Positions 26,071 through 34,005 of a stretch of DNA of 64,000 nt are shown piece by piece. Source of the stretch: Verrucomicrobiota bacterium (GTDB lineage Bacteria > Verrucomicrobiota > Verrucomicrobiia > Chthoniobacterales > SZAS-18). A program made the position numbers and the translations under genes. Each line of letters opens with the position of its first letter. The stretch's first letter is position 1. The notes beneath the pieces were generated by a model, which saw nothing but the letters and a program-made list of their open reading frames with translations, was not told the DNA's origin and ran no database searches. The stretch spans positions 1 through 64,000 of the forward strand of contig JANXRG010000036.1 in assembly GCA_025353105.1 (NCBI GenBank), given 5' to 3'.

Positions 26071-26232
26071 ATGACTCGAATCGACCAGACGAAGGATGAG
26101 GGTGGCCCGGACAAACCGGCGGCGGAGGTCGTGCCGCTGTTTGGAAGCTGGCGCCGCGCGTACGCGGTGGCGATCGCGCTTTTTGGCGTCGAGATCGCGC
26201 TGCTCTACCTCTTCACGCATCATTTTTCGTGA
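26071..26232 (+). CDS. Tiny single-helix membrane protein upstream of the symporter
   Basis: The gene encodes 53 residues. An acidic, proline-containing start (DEGGPDKPAAEVVP) leads to one hydrophobic helix (AYAVAIALFGVEIALLYLF) ending HHFS. The start ATG 26071 lies 36 bp after the deacetylase stop. The stop TGA overlaps the GTG start of the symporter (GTGA), a strong sign that it is translated and coupled. It may be an accessory subunit of the symporter, like small partners known for some sodium:solute symporters; no family was recognised. Confidence 0.78.
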   Translation: MTRIDQTKDEGGPDKPAAEVVPLFGSWRRAYAVAIALFGVEIALLYLFTHHFS

Positions 26233-27944
26233 ACGGGCTTGATTACATCGTATTGCTTGGCGCGCTGCTCGCGATTCCGATCTACGGATTGTGGAAGACC
26301 CGCCACGGCGGAAGCCTTGAGCAATACCTCAAGGGCGACGCGAGCATCAAGTGGGGGACGATCGGCCTTTCCGTCATGGCCACGCAGGCGGGTCCAATCA
26401 CCTTTCTCTCGATGCCGGGCCAGGCGTACGAGAACGGCATGGCGTTCGTGCAAAATTATTTCGGCCAGCCCTTCGCGCTGATCGCGGTGTGCGCGATCTT
26501 CGTGCCGATTTACCACCGCCTCAAGGTTTACACGGCGTACGAATACCTTGGACAGCGCTTTGACCAGAAGACGCGGTTGCTCGGGGCGTTTCTGTTTTTG
26601 ATCCAGCGCGGTCTGGCGGCGGGGATCACGATTTACGCGCCCGCCATCATCATCTCCGCGCTGCTCGGCTGGCAGTTGAACGTGACCATCTGTCTCGCGG
26701 GCGGTCTGGTGGTCGTCTATACAATGCTGGGCGGCACCAAGATTGTGAGCATCACGCAGCAGTACCAGATGGGGGTCATTTTCGTCGGCATGGCGGCTGC
26801 ATTCGCGATGGCCATTTACCGGCTGCCGGCCGACGTCTCGTTCACGCAGGCCCTGTCGATCGCGGGCAGCATGGACAAACTCGAGGCGGTGGATTTCTCG
26901 TTTGATTTCCACAAACGTTACACGTTTTGGTCGGGTGCCCTCGGCGGCTTCTTTCTTGCGCTCTCGTACTTCGGCGCGGACCAATCGCAGGTCGGGCGCT
27001 ACCTCGCGGGTGAGTCGCCCACCGCCAGCCGGTTTGGCTTGATGTTCAATGCGGTGGTCAAAGTGCCGATGCAATTCGCCGTGCTGCTGGTCGGCGTGAT
27101 GGTGTTCGTCGTCTATCAATTTGAGAAACCGCCGATCTTCTTCAATCAGCCCGCGGTGGCGCTCGCGGTCGAGCGCGGGTTCGGCGCGCCGCTGGCGGCC
27201 TTCGACGAAAAATACACCGCAGTCTTTGAGGAGAAGAAGCTCGCCGTCACGGCTTTCGTGAAAGCCCGCGCCGCCGGGGTGGAATCCGAGGTGTCGGCCG
27301 CCCGCGCGACGGTGCAGCGACTGGACGGGCGCCTGCAGGAGATTCGCGGCGAGGCGCGCAGGGTCCTGGTGCAGGCGGATCCGAATTTGAAGAGCAAGGA
27401 CTCCGATTACGTTTTCATCACTTTTGTGCTGAATCATCTGCCGCACGGACTGGTGGGTTTGCTCGTGGCCGTGATTTTCTCCGCCGCCCTGTCGGCGACG
27501 GCCGCAACCCTGAACGCGCTTGGTTCAACGACCACGGTGGATTTTTATCGTCCGCTGATCCGCACGATCGCCACTGACGGTCACTACCTTTTCATGACGA
27601 AGCTGCTCACGGCGGGCTGGGGACTGATCGCGATTGGCGTGGCGCTGTTTGCGAATTTCGTCGAAAGCCTCATCGAAGCGGGAAATATTCTCGGTTCGCT
27701 TTTTTACGGCAGCATCCTCGGACTGTTTCTCGTCGCGTTCTTCTTCGGCTCCGTGCGTGGTACCGCGGTCTTTGTCGCGGCGCTCGTCTCGCAGGGGCTG
27801 GTCCTGGTGCTCTTCTTCACCACGGGGATTGGTTATCTGTGGTACAACCTCATCGGCTGCGCCGGCGTGGTTCTTTTCGGCGTCATTCTGCAAATGACCG
27901 TCTTTCGCGCGCCGCCCTCTGATCCATCGCCCACCCCCGCCTGA
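26229..27944 (+). CDS. Sodium:solute symporter (SSS family)
   Basis: The gene encodes 571 residues with about 13 membrane helices. The family core is clear: the first helix NGLDYIVLLGALLAIPIYGLW, then GLSVMATQAGPITFLSMPGQAY, RFDQKTRLLGAFLFLIQR, and LSYFGADQSQVGRYLAGES (the conserved sodium-site helix). A soluble loop of about 80 residues (310-390) has a coiled-coil look. SSS carriers import sugars, amino acids, vitamins or similar solutes with sodium; the substrate cannot be read here. The position between a PIG-L deacetylase and BshC/BshA-like genes matches an arrangement seen in Bacteroidota. The GTG start overlaps the stop of the tiny membrane protein. Confidence 0.92.
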   Translation: MNGLDYIVLLGALLAIPIYGLWKTRHGGSLEQYLKGDASIKWGTIGLSVMATQAGPITFLSMPGQAYENGMAFVQNYFGQPFALIAVCAIFVPIYHRLKVYTAYEYLGQRFDQKTRLLGAFLFLIQRGLAAGITIYAPAIIISALLGWQLNVTICLAGGLVVVYTMLGGTKIVSITQQYQMGVIFVGMAAAFAMAIYRLPADVSFTQALSIAGSMDKLEAVDFSFDFHKRYTFWSGALGGFFLALSYFGADQSQVGRYLAGESPTASRFGLMFNAVVKVPMQFAVLLVGVMVFVVYQFEKPPIFFNQPAVALAVERGFGAPLAAFDEKYTAVFEEKKLAVTAFVKARAAGVESEVSAARATVQRLDGRLQEIRGEARRVLVQADPNLKSKDSDYVFITFVLNHLPHGLVGLLVAVIFSAALSATAATLNALGSTTTVDFYRPLIRTIATDGHYLFMTKLLTAGWGLIAIGVALFANFVESLIEAGNILGSLFYGSILGLFLVAFFFGSVRGTAVFVAALVSQGLVLVLFFTTGIGYLWYNLIGCAGVVLFGVILQMTVFRAPPSDPSPTPA

Positions 27945-27952
27945 CTGACGCC

Positions 27953-28723
27953 GTGCCGAACCCCGTCATCTGCTTTGGTCAACAACCCTGCGGCATTTTC
28001 CCGCGACGGTTCCTCTATGCGAAGATCGTCACGGCACGACGATGGCAGCAGGAACTCGGCGGTGAAATCGTGTTCTTCCTGCACGACAGCGACCACGATC
28101 CGCGGGAGACCGCGACCATCCTGAGGAACTGCCGCACGGGTCGCGAAGACACGCTTAACTTCGAATACGCGAACAAGCGGCAGCGCCATTTTTCGCCGCT
28201 CTTCGCCAAGCGCGTCTTGCCCGAATGGAAGGTGAAGACCGCGCGCCAACTTCCATGCTACGTCGGGCCGAAGGCTGTCGCGCATTTCAAGGGGACCGGC
28301 GCGGCGAACGCGGCGGATTTCTGTCTCGAGATGTATCGCCGCATGGGACTCATGGACGGCATTCGCGTCGAGCGATCGGGTGACCTGGAATTTCGCCGGC
28401 GGGCGATCGTGGTAGAGGATTATTTCGTGGACGTCCGGTACGAGGGGGAACTCGTGCGCGCGCGCGCGCGCGACGGAAAATTGCTCCTGCACAAGGGCGG
28501 CGACTCGTACATCGAGCTTCCGGCGCAGGAATACGACGCCAGCCAGATTAGCCCGGCGCGCGACTCGCGCCTGCGCTGGATGCAGTCGGTGATTCGATGT
28601 ACCCACTACATCGCCGGGGCGGGGGAGATGAAGTATCTCCATCAGGAGGAGGCGCCGAACGTGGCGTTCGTCCCGCGCGACTTCATCAAGGATTCGGATC
28701 GCGCATATGTCCCACCGGAATAG
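27953..28723 (+). CDS. Short BshC-like protein (putative bacillithiol cysteine-adding enzyme relative)
   Basis: The gene encodes 256 residues. The start CFGQQPCGIFPRRFLYAKIVTARRW resembles the BshC opening (GQQPGLFTGPLYTIYK), and IVFFLHDSDHDPRET resembles the BshC EDHDF site, which belongs to its nucleotidyl-transferase-like core. Full BshC has about 530 residues, so this is half length and lacks the coiled-coil and second domain. The GTG start lies 8 bp after the symporter stop and the end overlaps bshA by 17 bp. Its place directly before bshA supports a bacillithiol role. Similarity is visible only over the first 60 residues, so another function remains possible. A (CG)n run sits inside the gene. 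Confidence 0.55.
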   Translation: MPNPVICFGQQPCGIFPRRFLYAKIVTARRWQQELGGEIVFFLHDSDHDPRETATILRNCRTGREDTLNFEYANKRQRHFSPLFAKRVLPEWKVKTARQLPCYVGPKAVAHFKGTGAANAADFCLEMYRRMGLMDGIRVERSGDLEFRRRAIVVEDYFVDVRYEGELVRARARDGKLLLHKGGDSYIELPAQEYDASQISPARDSRLRWMQSVIRCTHYIAGAGEMKYLHQEEAPNVAFVPRDFIKDSDRAYVPPE

Positions 28724-29840
28724 CCCTCGCAGACGGAAGATTGGTATCGCCTGCTACCCGCTGATCGGTGGGAGTGGGATTCTCGCGAGTTCGCTGGGCG
28801 CGGAGCTCGCACGGCGCGGGCACGAGGTCCATTTTTTCTCGTACGCGCGCCCGGTGCGCCTGGACCTCACGGCGCCGCGCGTGTATTACCACGAGGTCGC
28901 GGTCGGCGGGAGCAGTGTTTTTCGTCATCCCGAATACGCGCTGCCGCTGGCCGCGAAAATGGCGGCGGTGACCCGGACGGAGGGACTGGAGCTGCTGCAC
29001 GTGCATTACGCGGTGCCGCATGCGACCGCCGCTTGCCTCGCCGCCGAGATGCTGGGCACGGCGGCGCCGAGGATTGTCACCACGCTGCACGGCACGGACA
29101 TCACGCTGATGGACAATGACCCGGAGTACCGCGGGACGATTGAGCACGCCCTGGCCAATTCGGACGCGATCACGGCCGTGTCCGAGAGCCTCCGGACGCA
29201 GACGTTGGCGGCATTGCGTGTCGATGGCGAAATCGACGTCATCCCAAACTTCTTCCACCCGGCGGCGCAGACCGTGACACGCGCAGACGTGCGGCGGGAG
29301 CTTGGCCTCACGGACGAGTTCCTGGTTGTGCACATGTCGAATCTTCGCCCGGTGAAGCGCATCGACCTGCTGCTGCGCGTCATGGTTGAGGCCCGCCTGC
29401 GACCGCGCATGAAGTTGCTTGTTCTCGCGGGCGGCGATTTCGAGCCGTACCGCGCGCTGGTCGACGAGCTTGGCTTGGGCAATCACGTCATCATCAGAAA
29501 AGACGTCGCTGAGATTGAGCGATATCTCCTGGCCGCCGACGCCGGGCTCTACACATCAGAGAAGGAGAGTTTTGGCCTGAGCATCTTGGAAACGCTTTTT
29601 CACGGGAAGCCGGTCGTCGCCTTTGATGTGGGCGGAATTCCCGAGGTGGTCGGCGACATCGGTCTCCTGCAACCTTTTGGGGATGTCGCGGCCCTGGCCA
29701 GATCGCTGGATTCGCTCGTCGATACACCCGAGCTCGCGCAGTCGCTCGGCGAACAGGGACGCGGGCGGGCGGAGGCGCAGTTTTCCGCGGCGAGAATTGT
29801 GCCGATGTACGAGTCGGTGTACGAACGGGTGTTGAAGTGA
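28707..29840 (+). CDS. bshA: BshA: N-acetylglucosaminyl L-malate synthase
   Basis: The gene encodes 377 residues. It is a GT4 retaining glycosyltransferase with the BshA fingerprint: IGIACYPLIGGSGILASSLGAELARRGHEVHFF at the start, then YYHEVAV, HVHYAVPHA, TTLHGTDITLMD, a nucleotide-sugar site (NLRPVKRID, VLAGGD) and the C-terminal SEKESFGLSILETL with the EX7E arrangement. BshA joins GlcNAc to L-malate, the first step of bacillithiol synthesis in the cytoplasm. It overlaps the BshC-like gene upstream. The next BshB step would need a cytosolic deacetylase, which is not evident in the window. Confidence 0.9.
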   Translation: MSHRNSPRRRKIGIACYPLIGGSGILASSLGAELARRGHEVHFFSYARPVRLDLTAPRVYYHEVAVGGSSVFRHPEYALPLAAKMAAVTRTEGLELLHVHYAVPHATAACLAAEMLGTAAPRIVTTLHGTDITLMDNDPEYRGTIEHALANSDAITAVSESLRTQTLAALRVDGEIDVIPNFFHPAAQTVTRADVRRELGLTDEFLVVHMSNLRPVKRIDLLLRVMVEARLRPRMKLLVLAGGDFEPYRALVDELGLGNHVIIRKDVAEIERYLLAADAGLYTSEKESFGLSILETLFHGKPVVAFDVGGIPEVVGDIGLLQPFGDVAALARSLDSLVDTPELAQSLGEQGRGRAEAQFSAARIVPMYESVYERVLK

Positions 29841-29873
29841 CGCGGGGATCCGCGTCCATTCCAGCGTTCACCC

Positions 29874-30284
29874 GTGTCCGCTTCCCTCGAATATCAATTC
29901 ACCGTGCCCGCGGCCGCGATCGATGGCAACGGGCACGCAAACAACGTGGAATATGTGCGCTGGATGCAAGACGCGGCGAAGGCCCACGCCGAAGCGTGCG
30001 GCGGCGCCGGGGTGGTCCGCGCGATGGGCGCAGCGTGGGTCGTGCGCAGCCATCACATTGAATATTTGAAACCGCTGGTCGAAGGCGACGTTGTCAGCAT
30101 CCGGACGTGGGTCGAACGATTCGATCGCGCGAGTTCGCTGCGGAGTTACGAGCTGAACCTCGTAGCCTCCGGCTCGCTCGTGGCGCGCGGAGAGACGAAA
30201 TGGGTGCTGATCGACGTGAAGAGCGGCCGCCCGCGGGCGGTGACCCCGCAAGTCGCGGCGTGCTTTGGCGGCCTGCCGCCGTGA
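29874..30284 (+). CDS. Hotdog-fold acyl-CoA thioesterase (4HBT type)
   Basis: The gene encodes 136 residues. The 4HBT signature is present: an early Asp in AAAIDGNGHANNVEYVRWMQDAA (D17, then HANN), followed by the beta-sheet YLKPLVEGDVVSIRTWVE and the closing ETKWVLIDVKSGRPRAV. Such enzymes hydrolyse acyl-CoA or acyl-ACP thioesters in the cytoplasm. The start is GTG 29874. It is the last gene in the bshA-containing run, 33 bp downstream of bshA, and is followed by a strong hairpin. Confidence 0.88.
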   Translation: MSASLEYQFTVPAAAIDGNGHANNVEYVRWMQDAAKAHAEACGGAGVVRAMGAAWVVRSHHIEYLKPLVEGDVVSIRTWVERFDRASSLRSYELNLVASGSLVARGETKWVLIDVKSGRPRAVTPQVAACFGGLPP

Positions 30285-30312
30285 GCTGATTCTGCGACCT
30301 GATTTCCGGGCA

Positions 30313-30347
30313 AACAAAAGCGGGGGCAGCCTTTCAGCCACCCCCGC
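30313..30347 (-). terminator. Intrinsic terminator of the minus-strand exported-protein gene
   Basis: Arms GCGGGGG (30320-30326) and CCCCCGC (30341-30347) enclose a 14-nt loop. Read on the minus strand the stem is followed by TTTTGTTTG, so it terminates the gene ending at 30395. Read on the plus strand it has no T-tract but may still hinder readthrough from the thioesterase gene. Confidence 0.75.
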
Positions 30348-30394
30348 CGCGATGAAGCCTTTGAGATTCCGGGGACCAACCGCCCGTGGGCGGA

Positions 30395-31489
30395 TTATTC
30401 CCAGGAGGCTTCGTAGACTTCGACCAGCGCAATGCCCGTACTCGTGCCGTCGGCGCTCGTCACGACGGACGTGTACGGCCCGGGCTCAAGCGACACCAAC
30501 AAGGCGGAATCGTTGTCCACCAGCGTCGCCGTGAACGCCATGTTCAACAGGCTCGGCAAATTCGTGTTGTTCTTCCAGCCAGCATTCGAGCCGATGACGA
30601 TCGGGCCGCTGTACAACGTGATCTTGGGATTCGGTAGAACGGGCGAGACCCCGAAGGCCGTCAGCGAGGGACCGCGCGCAATAATGAGGACCTGCTTCGT
30701 GCCGCCCTTGATGACGAATCCGCCGATGAGCTGGCCTTGTCCCGTGTTCACAAATCCGCGGGTCGAGATGTTGACCAGGCGGCTCACGAGGCGGGACTTG
30801 AATGCAGTGAACGCGTACGTGTCGGCGCCCAGCGTGTAAGTCCCGGCGATGGTTCCACCGGTCAGCGTGAACGTGCCGGTGACAGACGCCACGACCGCGG
30901 TGGGCGGACTCAAGCTGAAACTGTAAGTGGGAGGCGAGACCTGGGTTTGCGTAATCGTGCCGACCGCGCCCACGATCGTCGCGCTCGCGCCCGACCCCGT
31001 CTTTTGGATGAACGTGACGTTTGCAGCCGGATCAATGGTGAACGTGACCGTGGCGGCCGCCGCGGTGGTGCTTGTTGCCGGCCCAGTGTAGATGCCCGCC
31101 GCCTGCGAGCCCTGCGAAGTGGGCTGGATGCGGGTCGCGGTATAAGGCTGGGCAGACGTCCCGCTGGTGAAGGTGCCGGTGATCATGCTGCCATCGCTCG
31201 AAACGGTCCCCGCGATCGAAATGCTGTTTCCAGTGGTGAGCGAAAACGTCCGGTCGGTCGTCAGCCTGCCTTCGGCTTCGCCGGCCGTTCTCGCTGCCGG
31301 ATCAACAAAATGCACCTCAATTTCGTTCCTTTCCTCGATCGAGAAGATCAGAATCGGACCACCATTCGCAACCGTGCCCTTGTAGACACCGCTGAGGCTG
31401 ACTTGCGCGCTTGCGGTGGATGAGAATGCCGTGGCAGCGCTGAGAATCGCGAGGAATCGCGGGAAGGATTTGAGCGTTTTCATGTTCAT
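30395..31489 (-). CDS. Exported beta-rich protein with a verrucomicrobial C-terminal module
   Basis: The gene encodes about 364 residues. The signal peptide is MKTLKSFPRFLAILSAATAFSSTASAQ. Beta-rich repeats follow with GTYTGP/GTFTLTGGTIAGTYTL character. The last 130 residues form a module recurrent on exported proteins of this phylum: RLVNISTRGFVNTGQGQLIGGFVI, QVLIIARGPSL, TLYSG, GWKNN and LEPGPYTSVV...GIALVEVYE. Function unknown; the module is probably a surface or adhesion domain. The start is ATG 31489 (ATG 31483 is also possible). A block resembling promoter-like blocks A and B lies 39-69 bp upstream. Confidence 0.82.
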   Translation of the reverse strand: MNMKTLKSFPRFLAILSAATAFSSTASAQVSLSGVYKGTVANGGPILIFSIEERNEIEVHFVDPAARTAGEAEGRLTTDRTFSLTTGNSISIAGTVSSDGSMITGTFTSGTSAQPYTATRIQPTSQGSQAAGIYTGPATSTTAAAATVTFTIDPAANVTFIQKTGSGASATIVGAVGTITQTQVSPPTYSFSLSPPTAVVASVTGTFTLTGGTIAGTYTLGADTYAFTAFKSRLVSRLVNISTRGFVNTGQGQLIGGFVIKGGTKQVLIIARGPSLTAFGVSPVLPNPKITLYSGPIVIGSNAGWKNNTNLPSLLNMAFTATLVDNDSALLVSLEPGPYTSVVTSADGTSTGIALVEVYEASWE

Positions 31490-31850
31490 TGGGGTAGAGT
31501 TCTTCAGAGTTGAGAGAACGGAAGGGTAACCGATGCCAACCCCGAACCAATGGTCCATCGATCGGCCGACCTCCCTATTGGCGAGGAGATCATCAACGGA
31601 GCATTTTTTGCGCCAAAATACAGAGAGTTACCGAAATTATTTCCCCAGAATCAGTGTGCTGGAGGCACGCCGGGAGGAAATCAATTTCGATCCAGGACGG
31701 ATGACAGCCGACGGCCGCCTTCCTCTCGCAAGAGTGAGATTCGAGGATTGGAAATCCATCGCAAAGTCGCAAATCCGCAAAAATGGAAATGACTCCGTCC
31801 GGCCAAATTATCCATTTTTCGCCACCCGATCGTTAACGGAGGGTTTGGCC
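31490..31850. other. Intergenic region, no gene seen apart from promoter block C
   Basis: 361 bp between the starts/ends of two minus-strand genes. Apart from promoter-like block C (31528-31558) I see no supported coding sequence, and no terminator for terC was recognised. Confidence 0.4.
31528..31558 (-). promoter_or_regulatory. Promoter-like block C (diverged)
   Basis: On the minus strand TGGACC (31558-31553), a 19-bp spacer ATTGGTTCGGGGTTGGCAT, then CGGTTA (31533-31528). The spacer closely matches that of block A (ATTGACTTGGGGATGGGCA). Spacing is the same, the -35/-10-like ends have diverged. It lies 39 bp before the start of an exported-protein gene. Confidence 0.4.
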
Positions 31851-32591
31851 CTAGACTTTCTTGCGCAACTCGATGGGAGGCGTGGCCTTGCCGCGCAGTT
31901 TCAGATTCAGGAGTTCGACGCCAAAGGAAAAAGCCATCGCGAAGTAGATGTAGCCCTTCGAGATGTGCTGGCCGAGTCCGTCGGCGACGAGCACCACGCC
32001 GATCAACAGCAGGAAACTCAAGGCCAGCATCTTGATGGTGGGACGGTGGTTGACGAAGTCGGCGATGCTCTTCGCCGCGACCAGCATCACGATCATCGCG
32101 ACCACCACGGCGGTGATCATCACCCCGATGTGCTGCGCCATGCCCACCGCGGTGATGACGGAGTCGAGCGAGAAGACGATGTCGATCAGGATGATTTGCG
32201 TGACGACGGCGCCGAAGGTGGCTCTGACCTTCGACGAGACCTCGTGATCCTCGCCCTCGAGGCTGCCGTGGATTTCATGCGTGCTTTTCCAAATGAGGAA
32301 CAAGCCGCCGAGAATGAGCACGAGGTCCTTGCCGGAGACGCCGTGGCCGATCATGGGCATGACGAAGAGCGGCTTGGTCATTTTCGTGAGCAGGAAGATT
32401 GAGCATAGCAACAGGATGCGCGTGATGAGCGCGAGCAGGAGGCCCACCGTGCGCGCCCGGCCCTGCTGCTCCGGCAGGAGCTTGCCCGACAACACGGAAA
32501 TGAAGATGATGTTGTCGACGCCGAGCACAATCTCGAGCAGCGTAAGCGTGAGCAGGCTCAGCCAGGCGTTGGGGTCGTTGAGCCAGTCCAT
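31851..32591 (-). CDS. TerC-family membrane protein
   Basis: The gene encodes 246 residues with about seven membrane helices. TerC signatures are LLEIVLGVDNIIFISVLSGKLLP at the start and ILIDIVFSLDSVITAVGMAQH in the middle, each carrying the acidic metal-binding Asp. TerC/Alx proteins act in the inner membrane, and several export manganese or load metals onto secreted enzymes. The 86-bp upstream gap shows no clear yybP-ykoY manganese riboswitch. It follows the SDR gene on the same strand and may be co-transcribed with it. Confidence 0.93.
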   Translation of the reverse strand: MDWLNDPNAWLSLLTLTLLEIVLGVDNIIFISVLSGKLLPEQQGRARTVGLLLALITRILLLCSIFLLTKMTKPLFVMPMIGHGVSGKDLVLILGGLFLIWKSTHEIHGSLEGEDHEVSSKVRATFGAVVTQIILIDIVFSLDSVITAVGMAQHIGVMITAVVVAMIVMLVAAKSIADFVNHRPTIKMLALSFLLLIGVVLVADGLGQHISKGYIYFAMAFSFGVELLNLKLRGKATPPIELRKKV

Positions 32592-32677
32592 GCTGCGACC
32601 GCTTGTAGGCGAAATTGTTCAGTTGGGCAAACCGGATTGAAGCCCCCGACCCCGGCGACGCTGGACCCTTGCCACGG

Positions 32678-33682
32678 TCACAGTTTGTGCGTGCGGATCC
32701 ACGCGAGCGTGTCCCGCACGCTCTCGTCAAAGCGGCGCGGCTCCCAGCCGAGGTCGCGACGGATGCGCGCGGTGGAGATGTAGGCCGCGCCGGACGCGTA
32801 TTCGGTCACCGATTCAGAGGTCATCAGGCGCGTGGTGCCGAAGAATTTTGTCTGCAGCCAATCCAGCGGCGGCAGGAATGGGAGGAAGATGCGCGGAAGA
32901 TCGAAACGCGGGATTTTGATCGTCGGATCGATGCGGTGCAGGTATTCAAAAACCGTGCGCATCGTGACCGTGACGTTACCGCACAGGTAGCGGCCGTTCG
33001 CCTCCGGTCGCTCGAACGCGAGACGATGCGCGCTGGCGACATCGCGCACGTCGACAAACGTGAAGGCCAACGGCGGGAGCACCGGCAGCAGCCCGCGGAT
33101 GGCGTTCTCGAAGAGTTGCGTCGACGGGGTGTGATGCGGAAAACCTGGTCCGACAATGAGCGTGGGATTCACGCACACGAGGTCGAGTCCTGATGCGTCG
33201 GCGAACTCCCGCGATCGCCGCTCCGCGAGCGTCTTGGCCTTTGCGTAGGGCTCGGTGGCCGCGTCGTTCCAGTTCGATTCGTCGAGCGGATGCTCCGGGG
33301 TGCTGAGATTTCCCATCGCGACGAGGCTCGAGGTCAACACGACGCGCCGCACGCCCGCGAGTTTCGACGCGCGCAGCACGTTGAGCGCCCCAGTGACCGC
33401 CGGATCGATGATGTCGCGCTGCGGATCGGCGGCGTGCATCGTGTACACGGCAGCGACTTGGAAGACGCCCTCGCAACCGGCCACCGCGCGCGTGACGGCG
33501 TCGGTGTCGCGGATGTCGCCGGCGACAACCTCCACGAACGGATGTCGCAGGATCTCGATGGCGCGCTTCGCGTCGTCAGGCCTGCGCACCATGGCGCGGA
33601 CGTGATAGCCGTGTTCCACGAGATGGGCGGCGAGCTGATTGCCGACATGGCCGTTGGCGCCGGTGACGAGAACGAGAGGCAT
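32678..33682 (-). CDS. NAD(P)-dependent epimerase/dehydratase (extended SDR)
   Basis: The gene encodes about 334 residues. Start ATG 33682 begins directly with the cofactor motif (LVLVTGANGHVGNQ). The SDR plan follows: GDIRD, a Thr-Ser-Ser segment (VVLTSSLVAMG), the YxxxK pair in PYAKAKTLAE and NPTLIVGPG. This layout is typical of dihydroflavonol-4-reductase-like extended SDRs that reduce or epimerise sugars, sterol-like or acyl substrates. The substrate is not inferable. A longer frame upstream of 33682 reads into non-coding sequence and was not used. Confidence 0.88.
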   Translation of the reverse strand: MPLVLVTGANGHVGNQLAAHLVEHGYHVRAMVRRPDDAKRAIEILRHPFVEVVAGDIRDTDAVTRAVAGCEGVFQVAAVYTMHAADPQRDIIDPAVTGALNVLRASKLAGVRRVVLTSSLVAMGNLSTPEHPLDESNWNDAATEPYAKAKTLAERRSREFADASGLDLVCVNPTLIVGPGFPHHTPSTQLFENAIRGLLPVLPPLAFTFVDVRDVASAHRLAFERPEANGRYLCGNVTVTMRTVFEYLHRIDPTIKIPRFDLPRIFLPFLPPLDWLQTKFFGTTRLMTSESVTEYASGAAYISTARIRRDLGWEPRRFDESVRDTLAWIRTHKL

Positions 33683-34005
33683 GAGCAGAGAATGTAGAAG
33701 TTCGAATGCCAAATGCCGAATGAAGAATGCCGGAGAATCGTTACGCGGTCCAGCGGGCGTGGTGACGAAGGCCTTCGAGGGGCAGGCAGGTCTTGCCGAG
33801 GTCGGGAGTCGCCGTGTAACCGACGGGCACAACGAGGATGGGCTCGGGTTCGGGCGCAAGGCGGGGACCTTCGCGACGAGGCGCGTCCACAATGCGACAA
33901 AACTTTTTACTTGGGGTGGGTTTCTTCGGGATGGCGGTGCGGGTCGGTTGCGGGAGAAGAAGGACGGAGACTCGCGCCCGACCCAGATCGACCGTAGTCT
34001 TTCAC
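33683..34005. other. Intergenic region with degenerate repeats and a possible gene relic
   Basis: About 323 bp. Positions 33700-33733 hold a repeat word (CGAATGCCAAATGCCGAATG) also seen in diverged form near 7855-7912. The minus strand at 33741-33886 holds a possible nitroreductase remnant. No intact gene is supported. Confidence 0.45.
33741..33886 (-). pseudogene. Possible nitroreductase 3' remnant
   Basis: A minus-strand frame ending at TAA (33741-33743) reads EPILVVPVGYTATPD, then LPLEGLRHHARW. Nitroreductases often end with a VPVGYP segment followed by a basic PLEEVV...W tail, so this looks like a decayed end of such a gene. The sequence upstream of it is not nitroreductase-like, and no start is visible. 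The call rests on about 25 residues. Confidence 0.3.

Noticed and set aside
32592-32677. Possible yybP-ykoY manganese riboswitch before terC
   Set aside because: The 86-bp gap has no convincing conserved core; only a few G-rich words match.
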